The notes below the pieces were generated by a model. It was not told the DNA's origin, ran no database searches, and saw nothing but the letters and a program-made list of their open reading frames with translations. Below are positions 10,231 to 22,369 of a stretch of 64,000 bases of DNA, piece by piece. The first letter of the stretch is position 1. Every line of letters starts with the position of its first letter. The translations under genes were made by a program, and so were the position numbers. This DNA comes from Tanypteryx hageni. Taxonomy: Eukaryota > Arthropoda > Insecta > Odonata > Petaluridae. The stretch covers positions 125,083,307 to 125,147,306 of the forward strand of contig CM054114.1 of the NCBI GenBank assembly GCA_028673005.1, written 5' to 3'.

Positions 10231-11271
10231 GTACGTAATTTTATTGCTTCATATTTTAATTTTTGACTTATGTCGGCATTACATTGACATGATGCATATA
10301 TTTCTGGAGAACGTTGAAAGAGTAAATTATATTTTTATGTTTCAAAGATTAGTATATATAATGTAATATACCTATTCTAAATACGTAAGATCAAACTTAT
10401 GAAAATCATTTGGTTATGGGTTTAAGCAAATAATTACTGTTGCAGTGCATATATTTAAGTACCAAGTTTTTAAGCAAATACTTTTACAAATGTTGCATAT
10501 TAAGTTCTGTAATTTAAATATTTTAATAACTTGTTCACATAATATCCACGACAGCATGGTATTTTGAAGGACACCATGTTTTGCTAAATAAAGGCAGTCA
10601 TGACACTCTACAAACGAGACTAAATCTTCTTCTTCATCTACAACTACACTTACTTCATAACCTCCTTATCTTATTCTCTGTTCAGGGTAAATCTTGCCTT
10701 TAACAATACAAATTTTTCCTTCTCGCTTCAGTTAAACAAATCCAACAGCATTACTAACATAGTCTTTCCTTTTCGACCTCAAAGGGAGAAAAAAAGCCAT
10801 AGAACCAACAATGAAATTCACGACTTATACAAAGGAGACATGCAGTTATTGCAAACACTTCTACAGTTTTTCTTTTCACAAGTATAGGTAATAACTAAGG
10901 TAGTTAGACACTTAGACAAGACACACGAAAACTAAGTTTATTCACATTATTTTTGTATATTTGTCAATATTTGACCCGATGATTCTGTAATGGCAGATGA
11001 TGGTGATTATTCACCGAAACTGGTTGTGTTTTACTTCAGATATTTTGTGGAAATTAGCAAAAGTTTAATATAAATAAAAAATATTATCTAGCATTGTTCA
11101 TGTTATTTTATTGTGGAATTCGACGAAGTCTCAGCATCGTCCATTACCTTTTGTATACTTATCTAACTATATTTTACTTACTTGATACTAGGACAGCATG
11201 GGAAACAATACATAAATAAATATTCTATAATATTAGTTAAAACTAGAGTTGTTTTATTCATTTAATAGGGG

Positions 11272-11273
<2 letters not shown>
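10231..11273. other. Non-coding, no recognised feature
   Basis: AT-rich sequence with no convincing frame, splice pair or repeat. Confidence 0.5.

Positions 11274-11315
<42 letters not shown>
11274..11315. repeat. (TA)n microsatellite
   Basis: About 40 bp of uninterrupted TA. Confidence 0.97.
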
Positions 11316-11317
<2 letters not shown>

Positions 11318-11634
11318 TCTGGCTACACGAAACCCTTCAGATGCCATTTTGCAAAACAAAGCGAAATAAATGCAGGAAGGTGCAGTACTTTTACCAATAT
11401 TTCTTCTAAGACGGCAGATAGAGGAAAACAACAGATTTATGTCATTTAAGCTACTACTTCTATATCGGTACAATGGTTTCTAGCACGGCTAGGATGCTCA
11501 TGTGATGCGCTGACGTCACTAAACACTTGGCAAACTTGGGCTACCTATCGGATGTGATTGGGTTGTGCATTAACTCATCCATTTTAAATCGCTTTTTTAT
11601 AAATATCTGTTAAAAAATTAACGAAAAAACTTTA

Positions 11635-12147
11635 TACCGTATTAGCCTGAATATAATGCGACCCCGATTATAGTGTGACCCCAAGCATTTTGAAAGGAAT
11701 TTTAGAAAAAGATGAAAAAACATTTAATTTTCTCTATTTTACACATTTAAATTACCTGTAAACTCATGAATTATGTACTAAAGGGGGGTAATGTGATGCC
11801 ACGTTTAGATGGTCCTCGTTTTCTAACGTTGAGTGTCGCGACCCTGCGTGAAGTTATGCCGGTGCTGTGGTTGCTGCAATTTGACTTTGATCTATTTTCA
11901 AGTCTCCTCAGACTCCTACCGAGTATATTTGTACAATGTAGCATCGTAACATGAACGTCCAATTCACTTACAATGTAGCAATTATAAACATATGCGCTGA
12001 AACGCGCCAATACGCAGTTGTTTTTTAAAGATACAAGTATTCGAATATAGTACGAATGCAACAAGTACTCGAATATAGTGCGAATGCGACTTTCAAAGGT
12101 ACATATTGAGGAGAATAACATCGCACTATATTCCGGTCAATACGGTA
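11635..12147. mobile_element. MITE, ~513 bp, with TACCGTATT inverted ends
   Basis: The left end TACCGTATTAGCCTGAATAT and the right end (reverse complement TACCGTATTGACCGGAATAT) form an inverted repeat of about 28 bp at TA borders. The GCGACC motif that follows is also shared. Near the right end a unit CAAGTA(T/C)TCGAATATAGT(A/G)CG is repeated in tandem at about 12032 and 12064. There is no coding sequence. The ends resemble those of the pogo-like fragment at 1-331 (ACGGTA) and suggest a Tc1/mariner/pogo-type non-autonomous family. Confidence 0.75.
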
Positions 12148-12224
12148 TTTGCCTATAACAGTAGCCATACAATACAACTTCATAAAATTTTCGGTAATTC
12201 CCGTTATATGACAGTCCCCCATTG

Positions 12225-12465
12225 ATGGTTAGTTATGTCTTAGTAATGCTCCTTTTTCTTTTCTTAATTGTTGGAGCTCTGTGGCTATATCCAATATCAG
12301 AAGGCCATGGTTTGAGTTTATTTTGGATCTTTGTAAAGTCGAACATTTTCTCGCAGTTTCATAAAATATTTATTATTATGTAACCTATTTGGAATTTTTA
12401 GAAATATTACAGATATGGAGAAAGTCATTTGGTGGCCACATCATATTTTTTCACTAATATAATCA
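12225..12465 (+). repeat. Interspersed repeat family B, copy 2 (right-hand part)
   Basis: It matches 54315-54525: CTTAGTAATGCTCCTTT, TTCTTAATTGTTGGAGC, TGTAACCTATTTGGAATTTT, and ATATGGAGAAAGTCAT. It carries only the right-hand part of the family. Confidence 0.8.
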
Positions 12466-13361
12466 ATGACAGGCCTGTACGACAGGTGAGGTTTAGAGGT
12501 GGACTGCCTCAGGTGCCTCTCAAAAAGGGAGCCAAAATAAGACTACATTGAAAATCTTTCCATAAACAATTTTTTATATTTTTTTAATTTCTAGAAAACA
12601 TTCTACAACAATGTTGCAAAGAACTGTCTTTTAGTTGTTTATAATACTGAGTTTAACTTGGACTGTGCAGTAGAATAATTGTACCAGAGTTCCAGAAAAC
12701 AAAAAATTTTTAAATACCTCAAATTTGGCAGTAGAACCCTATGTGGGGGCATTTAAATTTAAGTCGATAAAGGTTAACTGAGCAATACATTGTACCTTGC
12801 TTAAGGAGACAGTGTCTGGGCACAATTTTGGTAATTGAAATGATTGGCAAAAATCTTTTACCTAGGCTTGCAAACTTTATGCAGAAAATTTGAAATGTAT
12901 TACAAAATTGTAACTTGAGAAATTTTTGCATTTTATTACTAAAAATTATTTCAATATGAAACGTTTTGTTCTTGTTAAATCCTTATGCTCCTCCACATTT
13001 GTGTCATAATTAGGAATGACTTCTCAATACGGTTAATTTTTTCCTACCCAAGTTCTTAAGAAGTGTAAAAGGAAAAAACATTGAATGTTCTTGCACGTTA
13101 TGTGGTAGCCATGAAGAGATGCAGCTGCTGTGTATGAGTTAATAGCTGAATTAATTGTTACAATGTGAAATTTTCATGCAAATGATATTTGATTCAACCC
13201 AACTACTACTTGCAACTTTTAACATGGTTTGCCAAATAAAACATTCACTTATGTCTTGAATAGTGAGAGAATTATACAGTTCATGAAAAAATCAATAGAG
13301 ATAAACTAAATTTATACAAAAATTAAATTTTGGAGCCCTATGGTTAATTATGATAAAAAAT
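12466..13361. other. Non-coding, no recognised feature
   Basis: AT-rich sequence with no convincing gene or repeat boundary. Confidence 0.5.
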
Positions 13362-13858
13362 GAAAAAGGAGAAACCTTTTTTATAACCATAAAAATTAAA
13401 AAAGAAGTACATAAATACACACTGGTTTAGGGGAAATTACTCCCTGTCAGGGACCAAAAACACTCCGGGTTTAGGGGAACTATGCCAAGCCAGGGGCCAT
13501 TGTTTACACATGCAGGCAAATAAACCAAAAGCGTACTTCTTTTTTAAAAAGAATGCCTAAATATGCATTTCAGAATCATAGACTCCATCCTCAGTAGGCC
13601 CATCTTTCCTACTGAGAATGGAATCATTGATTCTGAAATGCATATTTAGAAATTCTTTTTAAAAAAGAAGTACACTTTTGGTTTATTTGCTTGCATGATT
13701 TGTGCATGTGTAAACAAGGGTCTCTGGCATGGTGTAGTTCCCCTAAATCCGGAGTGTGTGAGTGTTCGTTCCCTGGCAAGGAGTAATTTCCCCTTAAACC
13801 GGTGTGTATTTGTGTACTTCTTTTTTTAATTTCTATGGTTATAAGGGGGTTTCTCCTT
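13362..13858. mobile_element. Foldback-type element: two ~240-bp inverted arms
   Basis: The left arm (about 13362-13605) and the right arm (about 13614-13858) are inverted copies meeting at CTCAGTAGG/CCTACTGAG near 13610. Matching blocks run the whole length: GGAGAAACC/GGTTTCTCC, AAAAAAGAAGTAC/GTACTTCTTTTTTT, TTTAGGGGAA/TTCCCCTAAA, and ATGCATTTCAGAATCA/TGATTCTGAAATGCAT. The transcript would form a near-complete hairpin. There is no coding sequence. The structure fits a foldback MITE, and the superfamily is unknown. Confidence 0.85.
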
Positions 13859-14266
13859 CGCTTAAATTTTTACAGTTAAAGGTTTTTTATTAATTTCCAA
13901 GTATTTATTTTTAAAAGCCCATTGTGGTACATATTTCCTTCAAAGAATAGTCATTATATCCAGCATCTTATCATTTCTATTCCATGCCCATGCAATATCC
14001 TCTGTATGTAAAGCTCCTTGACTTTGAATTAGGGCACAATGAAATTTTTAAATTAGCTGTTTTCTATGCTTTTTTAATAATAAAGTATGGCAATTGCTAA
14101 TAAATATACTTAATAATATGTATTTGATAAATTATCGATAGATATTATGTAATAAAGATGCCCTTAAATTAACCAGTAAATATCATTACAATTAAAAGAT
14201 TAATGTATATATAAAAATCACAGTAAACTATTGTAAAGAACATTAATATTGCAACAGAGAAGTACT
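13859..14266. other. Non-coding, no recognised feature
   Basis: AT-rich spacer between two inverted-repeat elements. Confidence 0.5.
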
Positions 14267-16131
14267 TTATTTACCCAAATCCAAGATGAAGTCTTTTTCC
14301 AAATTTTAGCTTGTGAAAATCGGGGGTCGTCTTAAATTCAAGTACGAAATTGTATGCCATCAATACATCATGGTCAATTGATCGCGCATCAATTCGTACA
14401 TGCTCCAATTCGTGGCACGTTAATTCGTCACACGACCTCTCTCTGATGGTTTGGTAAATGTTTTTTACCAAAAATGTCGGCTGTCCCTCGTGGTGACACC
14501 CACGTTACCAGCAGGTCTGAATAGTGCTCATTACATGGTTTTTTGAAATGTTACAGGAGTTTACAACCTTGAGGTGTTATGATTTTCTTAAAAATTAAAA
14601 CTAAATCTAAACTACTTAATAAAACAAAAACTAGTGTTAATACCTATAGATACATTGGAAACATATGTTTGAGACAATGAAGTTATCAACCGGGCCACTG
14701 CTAAAAATTTATTTTGTTTTTATTTTATTTATTTATTGTTTTTAATTATTTTTAATTTATTTATTTTTTGATAGGTATAAATCTGTTTTTTACTGTTGAT
14801 CATTATTAATACCTATATTTATATTTTTTCTTTGCAGTTAGCTTTTTGGTTTAATAAAACTTCATTATAGTATGAAAACAGCTTTATTAATTTCTAGGAC
14901 TAATACTATACATAATGTGAAAGTACTAATAAAAATAAACGAAAATAAAGTTAAAACATGTGGGTGATAAAAGTGAGTCGAGAGCAGGATATGGAGGACA
15001 AAACAGAATGGCACTTTTCAGGATGATATTTACACTGATTATGATATTTACAATGGAGGTGAATTTGAGTTGGTACAAGATATAATTAAATTTTAAATTG
15101 GCTTGGCGGCGATCATCTTCGCATGGAGGTATTAAGGCATTGGGGTCTTTTCAGGGCCATAAATAACAATTTTAAGATAGGGTTTGGTACGAATGTAGAG
15201 TAAGTTGTGCAGCATTTTTCCCTCTGACAATTTATCGAGTTCCCCATCAGTTTTTCGTGTTCTCCCAGCAAACGACACACCCCTGCATTCGCACGCACTT
15301 CGGCAAACGCGAGTACTTCGGCTTTGCGCGTAGGTAGAGTTTCTCCTTTTATAGCAACAGACATTAGCCCAGAAGAGAACGCTACCATCGGGCTTTCGAA
15401 CCAATAGACTTTCGCGAGTGCTGTGCCCTCTGTTCGAAATACAGTGCGAACTAGGGGACTTCCGATCCGACAACGTGGGAGGTATCATGTAAAAGGTAGA
15501 CGAATTGAAAGGCGATACACCATGACTGGTGTGCGACAAGGGGATACACTTTTGGTTGCGTGTCACCCTTTGCCATACACCATTCAATGAGTCTCGCGTA
15601 ATTCTGGTATTATCGAAATATAAAGAAAAATTATTTTGTGGAAAAGTGTTTCCCCCAGCCATTCACCAGTCATGGTGTATCGCGACGAATTTGTCGAGAG
15701 ATGAATTGACGCGCGACGAATGTTTTATGCGACGAATTGATGCATGACGAACTTACCGCGACGAATTTACGCGCAGCGAACTGTCCGCGACGAGTTGCCA
15801 TAGAACCGTAGGAAGTATGATTACTCGTTTTATCGATGTTTTTAAACAAATAAAACGTGATAAAATAATTGTATCTATTGAAAATTTTCATTGCAAACTT
15901 AGGATGCGGAATTCAATTAATCAATTCTTAATTTAAAAAATACATTTTAAAATTCTTTTTTTTTCAAACAAAAATTTTAAACAAACCATGAGCGAACTAG
16001 TATACCTAAACTGAATACGTGTGTTCGAAATGTACACCAAATACATTCAGTGAGAAATTAGGTCAAAGTCTTTTTGTTTTGACAGTCTTAGATTCGAAAT
16101 CGTCTTGGATTCGGATAAATACGGTAAATTG
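14267..16131. mobile_element. Putative 1.9-kb non-autonomous DNA transposon with inverted subterminal arrays
   Basis: The ends are TTTACCCAAATCCAAGATGA (left) and, reverse-complemented, TTTACCGTATTTATCCGAATCCAAGACGA (right, trimmed here to its matching ATCCRAATCCAAGAYGA core). Inside them are subterminal arrays in opposite orientation: several ATTCGT units at 14390-14445 and about eight GCGACGAATT-type units at 15685-15800. The middle (about 15100-15800) is clearly GC-richer than its surroundings but has no recognised domain. Open frames there overlap each other on both strands and are not convincing. The borders are inferred from the terminal match. Confidence 0.5.
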
Positions 16132-16184
16132 TAATATGCCTTTATTTAGTGGATATGCTAAAATTTAGGAAATTGTTTTAAAAA

Positions 16185-16660
16185 TATACTGATATGGGCA
16201 ACACATGACTTTCTCCATATTTATATGGCAAATTACATGTTGTTAGCTCTGGGATCGTTGTCAATATTTACTTCCGGTTGAAAGAAAGAAAAAGGAGCGT
16301 TACTAAGACATAACTAAGCGTCAATTGTTAACAATAGTCTTAGGTAGGTGGCGTGGTGGTGGCAGCTAAAAATATAAGATCTCTTAAACAATGCATTATA
16401 TGGAAAAATGTATCAAACAATGATTGTAGAAAATGTAATTTCCTACAACTTATATTATAGTACATTTTTACATTTATCAAATATTAAAGCAATTTTTTCA
16501 AAATAACGGATGTGACAAGAGTAAACACCCACTTCCGGTTCACTGATTTTTACCAAAAACTAATCAGATCTTCTAACTTATATAAAAATGTCAAATATAA
16601 AATTATGCTTTGACCTGATTAATAGTTTTTGAGTTAGAGCACCCACAAAAATCTATTTAC
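16185..16660 (-). repeat. Interspersed repeat family B, copy 3 (inverted)
   Basis: This is the reverse complement of the family seen at 53855-54525. Blocks such as CACCCACTTCCGGTT, CAAATAACGGATGT-like sequence, AACAATGCATTATATGG and GACTTTCTCCATAT appear in inverted order. Confidence 0.8.
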
Positions 16661-16699
16661 ATTTACAATTAGTAATGGTCCCAAAACAGATCCTTATAT

Positions 16700-17530
16700 T
16701 GCCTCCATTAGAATAAAACAATTGAATATTCTGATTGATAACTATGTTTGGTTTTGCTCATACAAACATAATTTAATCCAGTCCAACCCTTTTTATTTAT
16801 ACCATAAAAGTTAGGTTTCTTTAAAATAATATTGTGACAAACACAATCAAAAGTCTCTCTAACATCACAAAATATCTCAACTGTAAATTGGGAATCATTT
16901 ATGAATTCTAATGTATCAGCTACAAAATTAATTAGTGCCGTGTTCAATGAAATTTGTTTTTCTAAATCCAAGTTGACAGTTTATCAAAAGGTTATGTTAA
17001 TTTAAATAATTAAAAATGCATGTTTGCAGCTTTTAAAATATTTTAGAAAACTGGGCAAAAGTGACACCAATCTGTATTTCGTTACATCTGTTTTTCTCCT
17101 TTTTTAAAAAGACTTAACAATAATATATTTTAAACTCACTGAAAAAGTCCCTTTCATAAATGACTGCTTTTTTATTTTACAAAGTGGATAGCAAATATGT
17201 ATAATCATTTTTATAATAAAAGGGGGTATATCACCCCAACCACAAGATTGTTTTATCATTTAGAGAACTGATAATCTGTCTACCTAACACCATTTTATTC
17301 TCACTGGCTTTAGTATCAAATTACATTAAACACTATTTCTTTGAAAAACCTCGAACCTCTCAATTGTGATATATATACATAGTTCTTTGATTATATTGAA
17401 AAAATATTCATTAAAATATATAGATATTTTATTTGGTTTCATTTCTTTTTTACAGTGTACATCTACATTTGCTATATCATTATTTTTTCTATTAGTTAAT
17501 CCTATTTCATTTTTCACCTAAGTCCAGTTT
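16700..17530 (-). pseudogene. Non-LTR retrotransposon reverse transcriptase relic
   Basis: Read on the minus strand, pieces line up with a LINE reverse transcriptase. ISIYFNEYFFNIIKEL (about 17400-17430) is a typical pre-RT segment, GWGDIPPFIIK and YRLVSLLPSFLKYF follow, and VEIFCDVRETFDCVCHNIIL (about 16840-16900) fits the F.DL.KAFD.V.H..L motif with substitutions. Many stops and shifts interrupt it. It is an old fragment of a CR1/Jockey-like LINE and abuts repeat B at 16.66 kb. The catalytic F/YADD box is not present. Confidence 0.65.
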
Positions 17531-17639
17531 GCCGTACTCTTATTTTAAGTTATGTCATTTGTTAATTGTTTAGCCTTTTTAACCCCTTTTTAAAATATCT
17601 TCATAAAAATTTCTCCCGAGAAATTAAACTATGGGAAAC

Positions 17640-17716
17640 TATCGATGTTTTAAAAAACTTTGATGGTTCTCGATAGTCAAAACTATCGATAGTTATCGAT
17701 AGTTTTCCTATCGATA
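17640..17716 (+). promoter_or_regulatory. Cluster of TATCGATA (DRE-like) boxes; candidate promoter
   Basis: TATCGATA occurs exactly at 17684-17691, 17694-17701 and 17709-17716, with a seven-base TATCGAT at 17640-17646. In Drosophila TATCGATA is the DREF-binding element of housekeeping promoters, and similar boxes are used in other insects. About 80 bp downstream a CAG|GTAATG donor at 17797 could end a first exon (about 17730-17796). Two plus-strand exon candidates follow, with the nearest at 19381. The orientation is inferred from those, because the boxes themselves are palindromic. A simple palindromic repeat is the alternative. Confidence 0.45.
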
Positions 17717-17796
17717 GTTTTCCACCACTAGTTCACTAGTTCGAATGTGTAGAGGCCAACAGTAACGACTAGAATAAGTAGTTCTCTCAATAACAG

Positions 17797-19380
17797 GTAA
17801 TGAATTTTTTAAAATTCTCATGTAATCGGTTTGTTCAGAGTTACCTTATCGTTAGAGAATGTCAATGCGGGGTTGACTTACCTACTGGTTTATATATTTC
17901 GTAGCGGGCGCATTTAGCCAAATTAGCGAAAATTTGATTTCATCAGCTGACGTTACGCTGAATCGGATGTGTATTATCGCGTAAATGTTACCGTAAGGAT
18001 ATATTTTAGTTTCGTAGAATTTTGACTCTCAAGTTCGTATTATTTTTCCGATGCATAATTCTAAAATTTATGGAAATCGGAAGACTTAATTGCACAAAGA
18101 GGTTGAACTCGACAGTTATGTTAATGGCGTCATGACCTTATGTTATGACTTTTAAGATCGATGCAGTTAAGTTATCGTGTTGAGACCTGTGTCTATGAAT
18201 CATTTGTAGTTTGTGTGAACTTGAGAAAGCTGAGAATAGATTTTTTATCGAATAGTGGAATGGGTCTGGAAGAATTAAGTAGATGTTGGAATTTATCGGA
18301 TTGATCAAGTACCTATGGACAAATTTCTATCATTGTTTCCAACAACTTAAAATGATAACAAGTTCAATGAAATGTTTTGTGATTGTAAATCGCGTACAGC
18401 TCTTTTTGAAATATACAACATACATCAAGTGTAGGAATGCTTCGCCATTTTAATTAGGTATGTTGAATTAATTTATAACTTGTGTATCGTTTGTATTTAT
18501 TTTTTAACCGTTAGGCTCTTGTTACTAAATAAATGCAGAATTTAACTCCATTCAGCAACAACATCTTTGAGCGCTTAGCAATAATAATGGGGTACATGTG
18601 GGCCACTAAAAGCATGCCGGGTGCAACTTAGAATGTTCGTGCTGAATCAATGTTCTCTGATATCCAAATCGCGCAAATATTTTCTCTTTACCAAGAAGTG
18701 ACATATTAGCAATACGTAGAGCATTTCATAGATTATAGCATTAATTTTCTATGGAGAATTTCAGTAAAAGCAATGGTGCATTTACTTATATTGGGGAAAT
18801 GCTTTTTTAATTACTACATAAGTTTTGAATTCTGATGCTCTGATAACATCATCCTAATTGACTCTTTGCATTGAAACATTGTTCAAACATAATATTTAAT
18901 ACATTCCACAGTTATTCCCTTCTTCCAAGTATGGCTTCAATCATATTCCGAGCACACTGATGGCAGTCGTTTTTCTTTTGTTTGTTGAATACTTAAATAC
19001 TTAATCTTGGTCAAAATTAAAAAACCTTAATTATTACTATTAACGAACAGTGTTACAGATAGACAAGTGGCAGCAGTCTGCATAACAAAAACTAATAACA
19101 GTTAAAACGATAATGGGAGTTGCAATATTTTACGAAAATTTCTAGAACTATTCACTGCTTTAATTTACAGAAAACTATTGTTCACCTTAGCAACTCGGAA
19201 ACAATGTTTTTGTAAATTTTTCAAGAAATAATTTAGAAAATTTTTTCAAATTTAAAGGTGTAATAGTAATGTAGTTCAGAAAAATGGAATAATTTAACTG
19301 AGGGAAGTAAGAATATCATCAAGTGTCTTGACGATGTCCTGTGATTCAAGATTTCTTATTCGATTCTCTTGTTGTTTCAG
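17797..19380 (+). other. Probable intron, no recognised feature
   Basis: This lies between the putative first-exon donor and the exon at 19381. There is a moderately GC-richer stretch at 17880-18200 without a convincing frame. Nothing else is recognised. Confidence 0.3.
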
Positions 19381-19496
19381 AAGTGTTGCTCCAAGAGATT
19401 CTTACAAGGACATTCCGAACATTTAGTCGACCACACAGCTGGCATCATGGATCTGCCTGGACCTCTTCTCTTTTGCGATACCAAGGAAGAATATTG
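19381..19496 (+). CDS. Candidate internal exon of an unidentified host gene
   Basis: The splice borders are strong: TCTCTTGTTGTTTCAG (AG at 19379-19380) and TATTG|GTGAGAGT (GT at 19497). The 116-bp exon is open in two of three frames. One reads KCCSKRFLQGHSEHLVDHTA and GIMDLPGPLLFCDTKEEYW. The other reads VLLQEILTRTFRTFSRPHSW and onward. I do not recognise either. The base composition is richer and more exon-like than its surroundings. In the second frame a short stretch at about 21452-21499 (after TTGAATGCAG, ending ACTCAG|GT) would continue in phase with RSSGDREKEVLKERTQ, but that is speculative. The minus-strand frame across the region lacks splice signals. Confidence 0.45.
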
Positions 19497-22246
19497 GTGA
19501 GAGTAATTGATTTTTGTTACAAAATAGAACAAATGAGCTTCCCACATTGCATTGTGTTTATCAGATTGATTGTTGCATGCGATACTCTTGTTTAAATCTA
19601 GCAAGGTGTCGAGTGGCATTCCATTGTCTCCAATCGATCTATTTATTCATTACAAAAATAGTTTTCTGGAATATAAAGGATTTGAGAAAGCTTTTCCCAG
19701 ATAGATTTTTGCACGTACAGGCAAGGTATTTTAGAGTAGGATTTCTACGTAATGAAAATAACAAAATTTTATTATTTTATTCATGCGGCACAATAAATAA
19801 AATCGATATTATGCCATATAACAAATTAGCCAAAGTACTGTTACAATATTATATTACTTATTTTTGAGCTAAGATTTGTTTGCCAGCAATCAAATGCAGT
19901 GTATTTTTTTGATGCACAGTATGATGTAGGATATTAGTTTTGTATGATATCGTATTAAATTATCGGAACTAAATTAGTGTTTTGTGGGACATTGCCCATT
20001 ACAACATTTATGCTTATCATTATACAGAGATTGTCTTAAAATTTTATTGAGAAATAGTGATTTATTTTGAACTTTGAGTTGATTTTAAACTTCACGTTGT
20101 TGAAAATATTTCTGGTCAACATTCAATGCTAATGCTGTTGATGTTCAATACGTAGACTCTTATCTTGTGTTCTGGTTAACCGTAAGACTGCTTGGTTTAG
20201 TATTTAACTAGTTATATTTTCAATACACAAAAATGCAGTATATTACTTATTTTTAAACCAAGTTTTGTTTGTTAGCTGTCAATTGCATAGTAATTTTATG
20301 ACGATTAATAAAATATTAGTTTTGGGCTGTTAATGAAAATATTGGAACAAAATTAGTGTTTTGTGCGAGTGTCTGTTAATAGTCTTTATATTTTTCATTA
20401 TGCAAAGTTTGTAATTAAATTGGTTCTTGTATGATGCTGGATTTGAGAGAATGTTATTGTGAATCAGCTGTACTTAATAATGTTGTCGTAGAAATTGTTT
20501 AGTTTTCATGTACATCCATGACATATAAATATATTCATATACAGTGTACTCCTGTGCTACCAACTAGTGATAGAGGATAGAAGCATTTATATTTGAAGAA
20601 TATGGGTCGTAAAATAATTAATTTAATTGTCCTAAAGATGAGTCACTCTGAATCGTACCCTAAATTAATTTATTAACACTTTGAGTTTAACGATTAATTT
20701 TCCGCCATGAGTCAGTTTTGTTAATCTTGAATTTCTTCATGTTGATAATATTTCCAAATTCAATTCATTGCTAATGCTGCTAAAAGTTAAATAAGCTGAC
20801 TCTTATTTTGTGTTATGGTAAACTTTAGCTATTGATTCAGCCTGGTTGGTTTTAGCTTTGCTAATAGTTCATCAAGTGCAGACAAATTATAATTGTATAT
20901 TTGGCAAAATTGTGAGTTAGCGCATCATACGTTGTTCCTTTGAAATTTTACCGATAGACAGTGATTACTGATTAATTGAATTTTTTTCTCTGCTACCTAT
21001 ATTGTTTGGAATATTATGTGAACTTCATATTCTCCTTACAATATTCACAATTAGCGTTTTTTGAGACTTCATTTGTTTCTACACTTAAGAGTTCTACTTT
21101 TCTGTTAAATATGTATCATATATTAGCTAATTTGGTGGGTTGTGGATGAATAATTATCCTAGATGAAATGCCTTCTCCGGAAGTTGATACATTTCCATTA
21201 AATAAGTTAAGGAAATGCTTTTAATAAAAATTGCTTTTTAATATTATCAAGTGCAGGAGTACATTGTATTGCTAATATATTTAAATAAATCATTCAACTC
21301 ACTTTATGGCTTGGAAGCAATAGGCCATATATATAACTAGTGAAGTGAAAATAGTTGACCGGAATAGATCTGTGTGTTTCAAATACAAAGTAAGTTTTTT
21401 TAGTGTTAGTTTTCAGGTTGTTGGTACTGTATGATGTTGTTTTGAATGCAGAGAAGTTCAGGGGATAGAGAGAAAGAGGTTCTGAAGGAGAGAACTCAGG
21501 TTTAGATTTAAGGGCTAAGCTATTTCACAGGAGCAATTAAAATAGTATTGTGTAGTTAAAACCCTTTGAGTGCCAAAGCCCCTACAATTGCAATTTTGAA
21601 CAAAAGATACCAAGTTTACTTTCAGACAGTTTGCAGACTTGTTAAGAAATTTGCGTCTTTTCCAAATTTCAAGAATCAAGGCTGCAATTTTTACTTATCT
21701 AGAAAGTGCTATATTGTGTGCATTTATAGCAAAACATTGCCAATTTAGATATAATTTAGCATTAAAAAAAGTTTTTAGTTTAAAAAGTAATGGAACTGCC
21801 AATTTCTCTGCAGTTTTTTCTATTTTCTTAACTGGTGTGTAATTAAATGCATGCTGAGAAACTAAGAAATTTATATTTTGAATTAGGATGCTACATGACT
21901 TTTGTCAAAGCCATTTACATTACTGAAAAAAATTTCAAATGATACACGTTTGAAAATTGAATGTCCGAGTATTAACTTATTATATGCTGAACTATCTTAT
22001 TACAAAGACGCATTATTTCAAACTTTCGTAATCATTTTACATGAAATAATGAGCTAGTATTATGCAATTATATAGTTAACTAAACTGCTATGTGGAATAA
22101 GCCAAGGTGCAACTTAACTGTTGTTATATTTTTTTTTATTTAGTTAACTAAATGTTTTTGAAGTACTGATCAAATTGCACTGGCTAAATGTTACTGTATT
22201 TGCACAGTTTTAGAAATAATGGAGTTTTTTTGGTGATAAAAGTACA

Positions 22247-22249
<3 letters not shown>
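19497..22249. other. Non-coding, no firm feature
   Basis: AT-rich. Apart from the speculative exon at 21452-21499 noted with the 19381 exon, nothing is recognised. Short frames here look random. Confidence 0.4.

Positions 22250-22299
<50 letters not shown>
22250..22299. repeat. (TA)n microsatellite
   Basis: About 50 bp of uninterrupted TA. Confidence 0.97.
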
Positions 22300-22302
<3 letters not shown>

Positions 22303-22369
22303 GGAAGCTCATTCAATTCTATTTGGTGTTGTTGATAAACTCATGTTTCCTATTTGAGAGATGTTTAAG

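Noticed and set aside
15113..15891. Overlapping plus and minus frames of up to 176 codons
   Set aside because: They lie in the GC-rich core and repeat arrays of the 14.3-16.1 kb element, overlap one another and show no domain.
21541..21600. AACCCTTTGAGTGCCAAAGCC resembling a piggyBac-type terminus
   Set aside because: No inverted partner or second TTAA found nearby.
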